A DNA stretch of 64,000 bases from Planktothrix agardhii NIES-204 (GTDB lineage Bacteria; Cyanobacteriota; Cyanobacteriia; Cyanobacteriales; Microcoleaceae). The notes beneath the pieces were generated by a model. The model was given only the letters and a program-made list of their open reading frames with translations, did no database searches and was not told the DNA's origin. Shown one piece after another: positions 44,498 through 54,112 of the stretch; position 1 is the stretch's first letter, and every line of letters begins with the position of its first letter. Both the position numbers and the translations under genes were made by a program. Location of the stretch: contig AP017991.1 of NCBI GenBank assembly GCA_003609755.1, positions 4,327,001-4,391,000 of the forward strand. Reading direction: 5' to 3'.

Positions 44498-47197
44498 CTA
44501 TCCGTATTTTTCAATAGCAGGTCGAACTAAAATAACTGTGCATTGACAGTTTTTAGCGATCGCTTCTGGAATATTACCTTGAATTACTTGTCGTAACATT
44601 CCCTCTCTACTTGCCCCTAATACAATCACATCACATTGATCTTTATCCGCTAAATCAATCACCGCTTCCGATACGGAATTAGAACAAACATTACTAAAAA
44701 TTACCTCCGTATTTAAACGATGACTTAAATTTTCCGAATCTTGGTTAAAATCCTTGATTTCCTCTGTAGAAATCAGAGTTTTAACTACCCGAAAAAGACA
44801 AATTTTTGGAGAAAAACTTAACTTAATTAGTGCGGGTAAAAGCTGCACCGAAACTGAATTTGCTAGGGTGTCCCTAACGGGAACTAACCAACGATGCCAA
44901 GCCAAAACCGGGCAAGTATTAGGATCGGAATTAGTATTAGTTTGAGGATCGTGAGGTGTTTGATTTTGACCCCATTTTATCAGCATAACTTGGCAGGGAA
45001 CTAGACGAATAACCGCATCCATCACATTACCAAAAATTCGATCTGGGGCTGATATATCCCCATGCCAACCCATTAATAATAAATCAATATGTTCCTCTTG
45101 AGTTGTTTCTAAAATCGCTTGGGCAACATCATGGGCAACTCTAATTTGAGTATGAACAGAAATCTTTGAATTCTGCCCTAAACGTTCAGCTTGTTGTAAT
45201 AAACGCCGACTTTTTGTTAACCTAACTAAAGTTTCTGAAGGAGATTTACTATAGGGAATAGTAATCACTGTGATACATTCTAATTCATAATTGCGTTCCT
45301 GGGCGATCGCCACGGCAACTTTTAATAATGCCGGGGCAGTTTGGGGGTTATATAATGATACTAATAAACGACCATTTCCGGTTTGTGGCCCCCTAGTTTG
45401 ATAGGCAATATAAGAAGATTCATAATGTCGCCCGACTTGAGTTTTTTCCCCATTAATCTGCCCTAATTCCGCTCGAATAATATCACTGCGAGTAATAATT
45501 CCCACTAAATGATGATGTTCTATAACGGGTAAACGACTTAATTTATAATGACCCAATAAATATAAAACATGAGTTAAATTATCATCGGGATTAACAGTAA
45601 TTGGTTGAGTAGTCATTAACTGATTAATCGGAGTATGATTAGGTAATTGACGATTACTAATTTGGGCTAAATCCGTTTGGGTAATAATTCCGACTAATTT
45701 GCCATTTTCAACTACAGGAAATCCGCGATGAGGGGATTTTGCAAAGGCTTCAATCACCTGTTCTAAAGTCAAATTACCTGCTAAGGTTTCGACATTTCTT
45801 TGCATAACATTAGCTGCGCGTAAATTCTCCAATGCCCCATCAATTGGGTGATCGGATTTTAGTTCAATTCCACTCAATTTTAATAACTGATCATAGAGAG
45901 ATTCAGGATCAATTTTTTCCGCAATTAAATATGCTACAACAGAAGAAATCATTAATGGTAAAACCAACCCAAAATCCGTTGTAATTTCAAACACAATTAC
46001 AACAGCCGTCATCGGTGTTCTCGCCACAGCACAGAAAAAAGCCCCCATTCCCGCAAAGGCAAAAACCATGGGTTGGTCAATTCCTAACATTAATTCAGAT
46101 TCCCAGGTTCCGACTAAATGACCTAACGCCGAACCCAATACTAAAGAAGGGGCAAATAGTCCCCCAGGTGCGCCGGAACTGGCTGCAATTATAGTTAGAA
46201 TAAAATGAGCCGTAAATACTAAAGCACTGGTTTCCCAGGACAATTCTCCACTTAAAATTAATTGCCTAATTCCGGTATTATTCCTAAAAGAAAGAGGCAA
46301 TAATGATACGACTAAACCTGATAATAACCCGGCAACTGCCATGCGTTGAGGTAATCCCCAACGTAATACTCGGCGATTAAATTTTGACCCGGAAATAATA
46401 CTCCGACTAAAAATTGCTCCCAAAACTCCCGCTAAAATTCCTAATAGAATAAATAACGGAATTTCTCTGGCATAAAGTAATCGATCATGTACGGTTTCTA
46501 ATATAATAGTTTTTGTGGCGCTATCACTAAATTCTTGACCCCCTAATAAACGGGAAACCACCGCACCAATAAAAGAGGCAATAATCGCCGGGCCGAGGGT
46601 AATTCCTGACACATCATGCAGCAGTTCTTCTACTACAAATAACACCCCGGCAATCGGAGCATTAAATCCAGCGGCTAATCCGGCCGCGGCACCACAAGCG
46701 ATTAATTGACGTCGATAATTCGGAGAAGTGGGAACCCAACGACTAATCCAAGCAGCTAAAGCGGCACCAATTTGGACAGTCGGCCCCTGACGTCCTAAAG
46801 TTAACCCAGAACCCATCGTAAACATCGTGCCAATAAGTTTAGCAAATGCCACTCGAAAGTCAAGGGAAATCGGTTCTCCCGCCAATGCTGCTTTTACTTG
46901 TGGAATCCCACTTCCGGCGGTTTCTGGTGCTAATCTTTCTACTAAAAAACCCGTTAATAAACCCCCGATTAATCCAATGATGGGAAGCAATATCCAAGCG
47001 GGAATCGCAGAATTTAAGGATGTGGAAATTCGTAAAGAACCTAACCAACCCGCACCTTCTTTTAATATAAATGCGGCTAAACCGGAGACTAAACCAATTA
47101 AACCCGCTTCAATAATGGCAAAACGTTTCGGGGTCGTGGGTGATAAAATTTTGGAGAACAGAATAGAAACTTCTCTGGGGATAGAGATGCGCCACAT
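44498..47197 (-). CDS. CLC-family chloride transporter with CBS pair and tandem USP domains
   Basis: An 899-residue fusion. Residues 25-435 form the CLC membrane domain, with GSGIPQVK at 95-102 and, at 135-140, GRQGPT. The gating glutamate of H+/Cl- exchangers (GREGP) is therefore Gln137 here. Residues about 460-585 are two CBS domains (MQRNVETLAGNLTLEQVIEA; MTTQPITVNPDDNLTHVLYL), which usually bind adenine nucleotides. Residues about 615-755 and 770-897 are two universal-stress-like domains. Q in place of E suggests channel-like, uncoupled anion flow. The CBS and USP parts suggest gating by energy or stress. Confidence 0.88.
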   Translation of the reverse strand: MWRISIPREVSILFSKILSPTTPKRFAIIEAGLIGLVSGLAAFILKEGAGWLGSLRISTSLNSAIPAWILLPIIGLIGGLLTGFLVERLAPETAGSGIPQVKAALAGEPISLDFRVAFAKLIGTMFTMGSGLTLGRQGPTVQIGAALAAWISRWVPTSPNYRRQLIACGAAAGLAAGFNAPIAGVLFVVEELLHDVSGITLGPAIIASFIGAVVSRLLGGQEFSDSATKTIILETVHDRLLYAREIPLFILLGILAGVLGAIFSRSIISGSKFNRRVLRWGLPQRMAVAGLLSGLVVSLLPLSFRNNTGIRQLILSGELSWETSALVFTAHFILTIIAASSGAPGGLFAPSLVLGSALGHLVGTWESELMLGIDQPMVFAFAGMGAFFCAVARTPMTAVVIVFEITTDFGLVLPLMISSVVAYLIAEKIDPESLYDQLLKLSGIELKSDHPIDGALENLRAANVMQRNVETLAGNLTLEQVIEAFAKSPHRGFPVVENGKLVGIITQTDLAQISNRQLPNHTPINQLMTTQPITVNPDDNLTHVLYLLGHYKLSRLPVIEHHHLVGIITRSDIIRAELGQINGEKTQVGRHYESSYIAYQTRGPQTGNGRLLVSLYNPQTAPALLKVAVAIAQERNYELECITVITIPYSKSPSETLVRLTKSRRLLQQAERLGQNSKISVHTQIRVAHDVAQAILETTQEEHIDLLLMGWHGDISAPDRIFGNVMDAVIRLVPCQVMLIKWGQNQTPHDPQTNTNSDPNTCPVLAWHRWLVPVRDTLANSVSVQLLPALIKLSFSPKICLFRVVKTLISTEEIKDFNQDSENLSHRLNTEVIFSNVCSNSVSEAVIDLADKDQCDVIVLGASREGMLRQVIQGNIPEAIAKNCQCTVILVRPAIEKYG

Positions 47198-47513
47198 AAT
47201 CAGTCATCAGTTAACAGTGTAAGAGGTATAGCAACCGCCAAGGCAGTTAGGACACCAGACGGATATTGGAACCCAGACGGTGAAGTATTTCCCCCCTGTT
47301 CCCTCCCTCCCTAGCCCCCCGTGCACGGGGGGGTGGGGGGGCTGTTCCCTGCTATATCAGTCAACAGTCAACAGTCAACAGTTATCAGTGTAAGAGGTAT
47401 CAGTCATCAGTTAACAGTAAAGAGTTCATTGTTAATACTTGTAGGCTGAAAACAGTTAACTGTAAACTTCTTAACTGATAACTGTAAACTTCTTAACTGA
47501 TAACTGTTAACTG
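47198..47513. repeat. repeat-filled gap: palindromic repeat copy C plus heptamers
   Basis: Positions 47273-47354 hold the GC-rich palindrome in inverted orientation, with CCCCCCGTGCACGGGGGG at its core (matching 1465-1482 and part of 50655-50680). Positions 47355-47520 hold TCAGTCAACAG / TCAGTTAACAG and their complements (AACTGATAACTGT), which can fold on themselves. No gene is seen. Confidence 0.8.
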
Positions 47514-49031
47514 TTAACTGATGACTGATTTAACGACCCGTTGAATCACATCATCAATTGTTAAATTATCCGTTTGAATTTCCATCGCATCAGCGGCTTT
47601 TCTCAAGGGTGAAATAACTCGATTACTGTCAAGCCGATCGCGCTCGGCAATATCCTGTTCTAATTGTTCCTGAGTAATTTCCGTTTTACCTTGACTGTGC
47701 AGTTCTAATAATCTCCGTTTTGCCCGCTCTTGTACAGATGCAGTTAGGAAAATTTTTAATTCGGCATCGGGGAATACTGTTGTGCCAATATCCCTACCTT
47801 CAGCAACAATTCCACCTTTATTCCCAAACGCCTGTTGCTGTTTAACTAAAGCCTGACGCACAGCCCATTGAGCCGCGATCGCCGATACCTGAGCCGTCAC
47901 TTCCAAGGATCGAATCGCTTCAGTCACATCCTGACCATTAATCAGGGTTCTGGGTTGTTCTCCGTCGGGGATCAATTCAATCCGACATTTACTGACAATT
48001 TCAGCTATAGCAACTTCATCCTCAACCGCAATTCCAGACTGTAACACCAACCAGGTCACGGCCCGATACATCGCCCCCGTATCCAAATACAACAGGCCCA
48101 ACGCCTGGGCAATTTTGCGGGTAACGGTAGATTTCCCGGCTCCGGCTGGGCCATCAATGGCGATAATTGCTTGACGACGGTGCAGAATCAGATTATCAAT
48201 TAAACGAGTGTGACCCACACGAGCCGCGATCGCTAATAACCCCTTGGTTTCCACTGTAGCTAAGGGAATTAACGTCTGGGGTTCCACTAAATCAATATAT
48301 TCTACCTGTACCTCCGGTTCCGTCTCCAATTCAGTTTGGACAAAGGTTTTAATCTCCGTAGCAGAATTACAACCTTTGTGGAAATATTCTTGGCCACGAC
48401 GTAGAGCCCGATATAAAACCGTTGCTTGTTGTTGTTCTGATAAAGTTAAATATTGATTCCGAGAACTATAGGCCAATCCCGACGACTCCCGCACAATTGG
48501 ACAGGGAATAATCTCAATTGGCAAATTCAAATCCTGAACCAGACTTTGAATAATCGCCACCTGTTGAGCATCTTTTTGTCCAAAATAAGCCCGATCTGGT
48601 TGAACTAAATTCAATAATTTGGTCACAACCGTCGCCACCCCTGGAAAATGTCCGCGGCGAGATTTTCCGCATAATCCTGACATGATTGATGTAGGAGGAA
48701 TCACCATCGTCTGCACCGAGGATTGATACATCTCCTCCACCGACGGAGCAAAGATCACATCAACTCCGGCCTGTTCACACTGCTGCAAATCCGTTTCTAA
48801 CCGCCTAGGATAGTTTTGGAAATCCTCATTCGGCCCAAATTGCAGAGGATTCACAAAAATACTCACCACCACCAAACCATTTTCGGCTTTAGCCCGTTGA
48901 ATTAAGCTCAGATGTCCCAAATGTAAGCCCCCCATTGTAGGCACTAGACCCACAAAATTTAGGGGGTTTTGAGTTCGGTAGGAACGCAGATAACACCGCA
49001 GAGCAGCAACGCTAGTCAACAGACGAACCAT
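47514..49031 (-). CDS. panC/cmk: bifunctional pantothenate synthetase / cytidylate kinase (PanC-Cmk)
   Basis: A 505-residue fusion typical of cyanobacteria. Residues 1-275 are PanC (pantoate + beta-alanine + ATP to pantothenate): VGLVPTMGGLHLGHLSLIQR with the HLGH motif, SIFVNPLQFGPNEDF, GLCGKSRRGHFPGV and the KMSSS-like region SSRN. Residues 290-505 are (d)CMP kinase: AIDGPAGAGKSTVTR (P-loop), LYLDTGAMYRAVTW, GRDIGTTVFPDAELKIFLTA and RDRLDSNR. The two cytosolic reactions belong to coenzyme A and pyrimidine nucleotide synthesis. Both active sites look complete. Confidence 0.95.
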   Translation of the reverse strand: MVRLLTSVAALRCYLRSYRTQNPLNFVGLVPTMGGLHLGHLSLIQRAKAENGLVVVSIFVNPLQFGPNEDFQNYPRRLETDLQQCEQAGVDVIFAPSVEEMYQSSVQTMVIPPTSIMSGLCGKSRRGHFPGVATVVTKLLNLVQPDRAYFGQKDAQQVAIIQSLVQDLNLPIEIIPCPIVRESSGLAYSSRNQYLTLSEQQQATVLYRALRRGQEYFHKGCNSATEIKTFVQTELETEPEVQVEYIDLVEPQTLIPLATVETKGLLAIAARVGHTRLIDNLILHRRQAIIAIDGPAGAGKSTVTRKIAQALGLLYLDTGAMYRAVTWLVLQSGIAVEDEVAIAEIVSKCRIELIPDGEQPRTLINGQDVTEAIRSLEVTAQVSAIAAQWAVRQALVKQQQAFGNKGGIVAEGRDIGTTVFPDAELKIFLTASVQERAKRRLLELHSQGKTEITQEQLEQDIAERDRLDSNRVISPLRKAADAMEIQTDNLTIDDVIQRVVKSVIS

Positions 49032-49161
49032 AAATCAGTTATCAGTTATCAGTTATCAGTTATCAGTTTAAGAGTTATCAGTGCAAGAGTTGATTGTTAA
49101 TATTTGTTAACTAAAAACTGGTGAACTGATAACTGTTAACTGATTACTGATGACTGATTTA
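49032..49161. repeat. tandem heptamers (TCAGTTA) between panC-cmk and rlpA-like genes
   Basis: About four TCAGTTA units at 49036-49066, with complementary TAACTGATAACTG units further on, so the whole gap can form a stem. The array matches 32814-32841 and the 47355-47520 region. Confidence 0.8.
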
Positions 49162-50193
49162 CTAATTAGCAGTCAATACATCAATTTGCACGGGAGCAAC
49201 TCCACTACCAATCATCCCAATTGCTTGAGCCGCTCCTTTAGATAAATCAAGTACACGACCTCCGGCATAGGGGCCACGATCATTAATCCGCACCACAACG
49301 GATTGGCCGTTATCTTTATTTGTGACTCGCACCGTCGTCCCAAAGGGTAAAGAGGGATGGGCCGCGGTTAAATCGTATTGGTTAAAGGTTTCTCCATTAG
49401 CCGTTAAGTTTCCATCAAAGCCAGGGCCGTACCAAGAAGCCCAACCCTCAATCCGTTGAAACAAAAATCCTGTCGCTACGTCTGGAATCGAAAGTTTAGG
49501 TTGACCTTCAATAGTATTCAAAGGAGGAGCATTCCCAATTTGGCGTCTGAGTCTATTTGTGGCTTGTAGGGCATCCGTTGCCGTGTCATTGGTGGTATCC
49601 GGTAGAATCGTTTGCGAGTCGATGCTGACCAGTTCCTGACCGGCTGCTTCAATCAGGTAACGCTGACGTTGTGCATCCCATCGCACTTGAATCGTGCTGG
49701 CATCAAAATTATTGCGAATCAGTTGGTTAATTTCGGCTGCAACCGCAGTGGCCCTAGAAACGGGATCGGTGGCGACGGTGGGTTGGGTTGCAGGAGTTGT
49801 CGGGTTGGGTAAATAGGCCTGGTCTGAATACGACCCTACTTTGATGCGTTGAAGGGTTGGGGGTGTAATGGCTTTGGGATCGAAATTCGTGTTTTTGATA
49901 AAAGTCAGGACGGGAATATTTCTGATATAGAGGGTTGCAGCCTGTTGTTGATTCAGTTCATGGGCCTTGATTTTGGCTACGCTATCGGGTAATAAAGCTG
50001 CATTAGCTTGTTGGGATTGATATTCTCCCACTTTAATCACATCAGTAGCTTCAGAACCCGTTAGACTTTTTCCTTGAATGAGTTCAGGATTCGGTTTAGG
50101 TGCTGATATTGATTCAGCATGGCCCGAGGAGGTTAAGCTCAAAACAGGCAGAAGAATAACTGCTGTAAGACTGCCCCAAAGTTCATGTTTCAT
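49162..50193 (-). CDS. RlpA-like septal ring lytic transglycosylase
   Basis: A 343-residue exported protein. Residues 1-27 are a signal peptide ([18 protein letters not shown]). The middle 200 residues are poorly conserved. The C-terminal 95 residues are the double-psi beta-barrel of Rlp[41 protein letters not shown] and [19 protein letters not shown], with the catalytic aspartate in NDRGP. RlpA cleaves denuded glycan strands. The SPOR domain found at the C terminus in E. coli is absent. Start taken at 50193 (MKHELWG) because a signal peptide follows directly. Confidence 0.88.
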   Translation of the reverse strand: MKHELWGSLTAVILLPVLSLTSSGHAESISAPKPNPELIQGKSLTGSEATDVIKVGEYQSQQANAALLPDSVAKIKAHELNQQQAATLYIRNIPVLTFIKNTNFDPKAITPPTLQRIKVGSYSDQAYLPNPTTPATQPTVATDPVSRATAVAAEINQLIRNNFDASTIQVRWDAQRQRYLIEAAGQELVSIDSQTILPDTTNDTATDALQATNRLRRQIGNAPPLNTIEGQPKLSIPDVATGFLFQRIEGWASWYGPGFDGNLTANGETFNQYDLTAAHPSLPFGTTVRVTNKDNGQSVVVRINDRGPYAGGRVLDLSKGAAQAIGMIGSGVAPVQIDVLTAN

Positions 50194-50790
50194 AAAATAC
50201 ACTCTCAAAACTGCTGGTTATCGAGTTGAAGCTTTACCCTGGTTGATATCTCCTGAATTTGGAGCCTTGAAATCAGCTAATAAAATGCTGAAAGTTTCAA
50301 TCGGTGGGTTTTAAACCCAAATATCAGGTAATTCAATTCGTCAACTCACACTCGTTCCGCATTCACCTTTGTTTGGGGAACTGCAACAGACTAACATGAA
50401 CTTGGAATTTTGGGGATCACGACAGATCAAGGCTTTACGGTTTTTTTAAAAAACTAAACTGTTCAGTTTCAAGATATAACCCTGATTGATTAAAGGATGT
50501 AGAGATTCTGAAGCTATGAAAATTTTCCCAATTGAGTTTTGATTAAATTTTCTTATCAGTTGAATCAATAGCCTGGCCATCAGCACCACGAGAACCGAAA
50601 ATAATAGTGCCGAAAATTGCTTATAGCAGGGAACACCGGAACAGCCCCCCCAAACCCCCCGTGTGGGGCTAGGGGGGGAGGGAACACCGGAGGAAAAGAC
50701 TTCACCGTCTAGCTTTGCTGCATCACTCTTTGTCCTAATAGGTCTGGCGACTGCTATAAATATCTTTTAGCTCAATCAGGAAAACAGAAG
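50194..50790. repeat. 597-bp gap with palindromic repeat copy B
   Basis: Positions 50629-50734 are copy B of the GC-rich palindrome family, including the trailing GAAAAGACTTCACCGTCTAG...TTTGCTGCATCACTCTTTGTC segment shared with copy A. In the rest (50194-50628) I see no gene. AT-rich sequence near 50440-50540 could hold a promoter for purM, but I cannot fix it. Confidence 0.7.
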
Positions 50791-51822
50791 ATGGATTATC
50801 GGGAAGCTGGTGTTGATATTCAAGCGGGTCGGGATTTTGTCGATCAGATTCGCAACCTCGTACAGAAAACCTATCGACCGGAAGTTTTAGGGGGACTCGG
50901 CGGGTTTGGGGGCTGTTTTGCCCTGCCTTCGGGCTATACCGAACCTGTTTTAGTATCGGGAACCGATGGCGTGGGAACCAAGTTAAAATTAGCCACAATC
51001 CTCAACCGCCACGATACCGTAGGGATTGATTTAGTTGCCATGTGCGTGAATGATGTTCTTACCTGTGGGGCCGAACCCTTATTTTTTCTGGACTATTTAG
51101 CCACGGGAAAACTTGATCCCGACCAATTAACTCAAGTGGTGGCGGGGGTAGCCCAAGGCTGTCAACAGGCCGGATGTAGTCTCCTGGGAGGAGAAACGGC
51201 CGAAATGCCCGGATTTTATCAACCGGGGGAATATGACATGGCGGGTTTTTGTGTGGGAATTGTAGAAAAAAGCCGAATGTTGAATGGCTCTCAAGTCCAA
51301 ATTGGGGATATTGCGATCGGACTGGCCAGTAGTGGGGTGCATAGTAATGGATTTAGTCTAGTTCGTAAAGTAATTAGCGATATGGGATGGGACTGGAATC
51401 AATCCCCTGAAACCTTGGGGGGTCAATCTATCGCTGAGGTTTGTTTAACTCCGACTCAAATTTACGTTAAACCCGTGTTACAAGCCCTGCGTAACGGCCT
51501 AGAGATTCATGGCATGGCCCATATTACCGGAGGGGGTTTACCGGAAAACTTACCGCGCTGTCTGAGTTCGGGACAATCAATTAAGATTCATCCCGACAGT
51601 TGGCCGATTCTCCCGATTTTTCACTGGTTAGCTCAAGAGGGTGAAATTAGCTCTGTGGCGATGTTTGATACTTTTAATATGGGGATCGGTTTTGTGGTTT
51701 TGGTTCCGCCCCAACAAGCTGAAAGTACAAAAGAATGGTTTAAAACCCAAGGAATTGCCGCCTATTCTATTGGGGAAGTGGTGTCAGGAACGGGGGATTT
51801 AATCGGATTACCAACCAATTAA
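50791..51822 (+). CDS. purM: phosphoribosylformylglycinamidine cyclo-ligase
   Basis: A 343-residue AIR synthetase, which closes the imidazole ring in purine synthesis. Signatures are [20 protein letters not shown] at the start, [34 protein letters not shown], and [19 protein letters not shown], then [17 protein letters not shown] and [14 protein letters not shown]. Length and motifs are normal, and the enzyme is cytosolic. The gene is followed at 54 bp by menB on the same strand; they may be co-transcribed without a functional link. Confidence 0.96.
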   Translation: MDYREAGVDIQAGRDFVDQIRNLVQKTYRPEVLGGLGGFGGCFALPSGYTEPVLVSGTDGVGTKLKLATILNRHDTVGIDLVAMCVNDVLTCGAEPLFFLDYLATGKLDPDQLTQVVAGVAQGCQQAGCSLLGGETAEMPGFYQPGEYDMAGFCVGIVEKSRMLNGSQVQIGDIAIGLASSGVHSNGFSLVRKVISDMGWDWNQSPETLGGQSIAEVCLTPTQIYVKPVLQALRNGLEIHGMAHITGGGLPENLPRCLSSGQSIKIHPDSWPILPIFHWLAQEGEISSVAMFDTFNMGIGFVVLVPPQQAESTKEWFKTQGIAAYSIGEVVSGTGDLIGLPTN

Positions 51823-51876
51823 TTGATAGAATGAAAGCCTGTTTTCTGATTTTCAACCCCTAATTAATTACCCATA

Positions 51877-52710
51877 ATGTCAGTTGCATGGCAAATTGCC
51901 AAAACCTACGAAGATATTTTGTATCACAAAGCCGACGGTATCGCTAAAATTACGATTAACCGTCCAGAAAAACGCAATGCTTTTCGACCTAAAACTGTTT
52001 TTGAACTCTACGATGCCTTTTTTGATGCCCGGGAAGACCTGAATATTGGTGTGGTATTGTTTACAGGAGCCGGGCCCCATACCGACGGAAAATATGCCTT
52101 TTGTTCCGGCGGGGATCAAAGCGTGCGGGGGGATGGAGGATATATTGATGATACGGGTATCCCTCGATTAAACGTTTTAGATTTACAACGGTTAATCCGA
52201 AGTATGCCGAAAGTTGTGATTGCTTTGGTAGCAGGATATGCGATCGGGGGCGGTCATGTACTGCATTTAATTTGCGATTTAACTCTAGCTGCGGATAATG
52301 CAATTTTTGGACAAACCGGGCCGAAAGTTGGCAGTTTTGATGGGGGATTTGGAGCTAGTTATTTAGCTCGAATTGTCGGTCAAAAGAAAGCCCGAGAAAT
52401 TTGGTATTTGTGTCGTCAATATAATGCTCAACAAGCCCTAGATATGGGGTTAATTAATCATGTTGTTCCTGTAGAACAATTGGAATTAGAAGGAATAGAA
52501 TGGGCTCAGGAAATTCTGGAGAAAAGCCCAATTGCGATTCGCTGTTTAAAGGCGGCGTTTAATGCCGATTGTGATGGTCAAGCGGGTCTACAGGAACTCG
52601 CCGGAAATGCCACCCTACTATATTATATGACCGAGGAAGGAACGGAAGGGAAACAGGCTTTCTTGGAGAAGCGATCGCCTAATTTCCGTCAATATCCCTG
52701 GCTTCCTTAG
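51877..52710 (+). CDS. menB: 1,4-dihydroxy-2-naphthoyl-CoA synthase
   Basis: A 277-residue crotonase-fold enzyme that cyclises o-succinylbenzoyl-CoA in phylloquinone synthesis, needed for photosystem I. MenB marks are [75 protein letters not shown] and the C-terminal [16 protein letters not shown]. The GDQ with bicarbonate-binding context supports the bicarbonate-dependent type, though I did not model it. A hairpin terminator follows at 52730. Confidence 0.95.
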   Translation: MSVAWQIAKTYEDILYHKADGIAKITINRPEKRNAFRPKTVFELYDAFFDAREDLNIGVVLFTGAGPHTDGKYAFCSGGDQSVRGDGGYIDDTGIPRLNVLDLQRLIRSMPKVVIALVAGYAIGGGHVLHLICDLTLAADNAIFGQTGPKVGSFDGGFGASYLARIVGQKKAREIWYLCRQYNAQQALDMGLINHVVPVEQLELEGIEWAQEILEKSPIAIRCLKAAFNADCDGQAGLQELAGNATLLYYMTEEGTEGKQAFLEKRSPNFRQYPWLP

Positions 52711-52729
52711 TCTAGGATATGATTTTTGC

Positions 52730-52752
52730 GGGGACTAGGAATTCCTAGCCCC
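52730..52752. terminator. bidirectional hairpin between menB and the convergent small gene
   Basis: GGGG, a bulged A, then the 14-bp palindrome CTAGGAATTCCTAG, then CCCC. AAATTTTTC follows on the plus strand and GCAAAAATC precedes, so it can serve both convergent genes. Confidence 0.7.
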
Positions 52753-52764
52753 CAAATTTTTCAA

Positions 52765-53034
52765 TTAAGCCAATAAGGATTCTACTTCGTCTAGCTCTTG
52801 AACCTGATGGGATGGCAACGGGATCACATCCCCCTTGCGAGGCGTTTCTTGGGGGAAGTGGATCAGGTTTTCTAGGGTTTCCCAAGATGGAGCAAAGGCG
52901 GGAAGTGCTAATTGACAAGACTTCCAACTGCCTTTGACTGAAACTTGAAGCAACTGACAATGCCCCCCACGATGGCCTTCGGGGGTGTATTTTTGGCAGT
53001 TACGGCAGACCGATATCAAGTTCCCAGACTCCAT
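52765..53034 (-). CDS. small conserved Cys-containing cyanobacterial protein
   Basis: An 89-residue protein. The N-terminal half has CRNCQKYTPEGHRGGHCQLL and, later, KSCQLALPAFAPSWE; the four cysteines (CxxC, C, C) and two histidines suggest a small zinc or iron site. The C-terminal tail is acidic. I recognise it as a conserved hypothetical of cyanobacteria without a known role. The start at 53034 (MESGNLISVC) includes the whole Cys motif. A frame-shifted overlapping frame at 52745-52960 is judged a shadow. Confidence 0.7.
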   Translation of the reverse strand: MESGNLISVCRNCQKYTPEGHRGGHCQLLQVSVKGSWKSCQLALPAFAPSWETLENLIHFPQETPRKGDVIPLPSHQVQELDEVESLLA

Positions 53035-53332
53035 ACTTTTAAATTCCCCAAGAAAATTACCTATCTATAATTATCGGGGATCATCAAATTCAGGTTTTTT
53101 ATCGTCAAACTTCGATTCTGTATGGTTTTGAGTTAAATTTTTATGGACTAAGAACTTAACACTTATTTTATATTTTGTTTAAAATCAGATTCAAAATATT
53201 AAGAAATGTAAATTTGATAGACTGTACCTGAAACAAAGTAAAATATATAGGGATCAAGGATTAATTTAGATTAAGGGATTAATAAACTCAGTATAAATCC
53301 CGTTTAAAACGAGTTAATAGATCAATTTGTAA

Positions 53333-53908
53333 TTACTCTCCGTTTTGGATTGAACAAAAGCCACAAACTGACCAACGAGACAATTCCCCTGGAGGTGTTG
53401 GACAGTGACATTGGGGACATAAGGGGAGAGGTTGTGATCGCTGCTTTAAACGATTAGCCCAACCTTCAAAAGCCGTTAACGGAGTCAGGGAGGAACGCCC
53501 GGGTACCTCGTCCACTGCTTTTGGAGTTGGAATCTCAACCCGACTGGGATGTTCTTGCCACATTTGAGAGAACTCATCGGTCGAAAAATCGAGAGAAACC
53601 GATTGATCTCCCTGGAGTTGATAGCGCCACCCCGCCGAGGAAAATCTGATATCCTGAACTGGAAATAACAGTTTTTGATGCAATTTATGGATAATTTGCA
53701 CCCGTCTTAAGGTTAAATCCTGAGACCAAGTGGCACTAGAGGTGGCAACATTCAACACCCCTCGATGCCAAGTGACTGGACGGGTATGACGACTCGCTAC
53801 AGTCCCCACAATTTCAGACCAACATTGACAGAGATCTTGAAATTGTTGCTGTTCTGGGGTAAGAATCTCAGATTGAAGGCGACCTAAAATACGATGGAGG
53901 GATTGCAT
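53333..53908 (-). CDS. DUF721 (DciA-like) protein with a C-terminal Cys motif
   Basis: A 191-residue protein. Residues 1-100 match DUF721: LHRILGRLQSE, then LCQCWSEIVGTVASRHTRPV, and LNVATSSATWSQDLTLRR. DUF721 includes DciA, the replicative helicase loader/operator of bacteria that lack DnaC or DnaI. Residues 165-187 hold CPQCHCPTPPGELSRWSVCG plus FC, a zinc-ribbon-like addition common in cyanobacterial members. A role in helicase loading is inference from the family. It stands alone on the minus strand, with AT-rich sequence of about 300 bp downstream (53035-53332), in which I see no gene. Confidence 0.75.
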   Translation of the reverse strand: MQSLHRILGRLQSEILTPEQQQFQDLCQCWSEIVGTVASRHTRPVTWHRGVLNVATSSATWSQDLTLRRVQIIHKLHQKLLFPVQDIRFSSAGWRYQLQGDQSVSLDFSTDEFSQMWQEHPSRVEIPTPKAVDEVPGRSSLTPLTAFEGWANRLKQRSQPLPLCPQCHCPTPPGELSRWSVCGFCSIQNGE

Positions 53909-54112
53909 TAATCACAAACACGGGTTCTAACCGATAGAGATTTTTGGACTAACTTGCCACAATTAAAACATAACAAACACAGTATTCCTGACAGAATCGT
54001 AAGCCTGAATTCATCAGTTAGTTAATCATTCTTTTCCTTTTCTGTTACTTATTCAGCAAGCCCTAATTAAATTTAACAAGCGATCGCATCTTCAAAACCC
54101 ATTGAGAATTTC

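Noticed and set aside
52745-52960. 71-codon minus-strand frame overlapping the small Cys-rich protein
   Set aside because: The other frame (52765-53034) has the conserved cysteines and a better start, so this one is a shadow.
53035-53332. AT-rich gap checked for small RNA or coding sequence
   Set aside because: No start/stop pair of useful length, no hairpin with a T-run and no known RNA motif was recognised.
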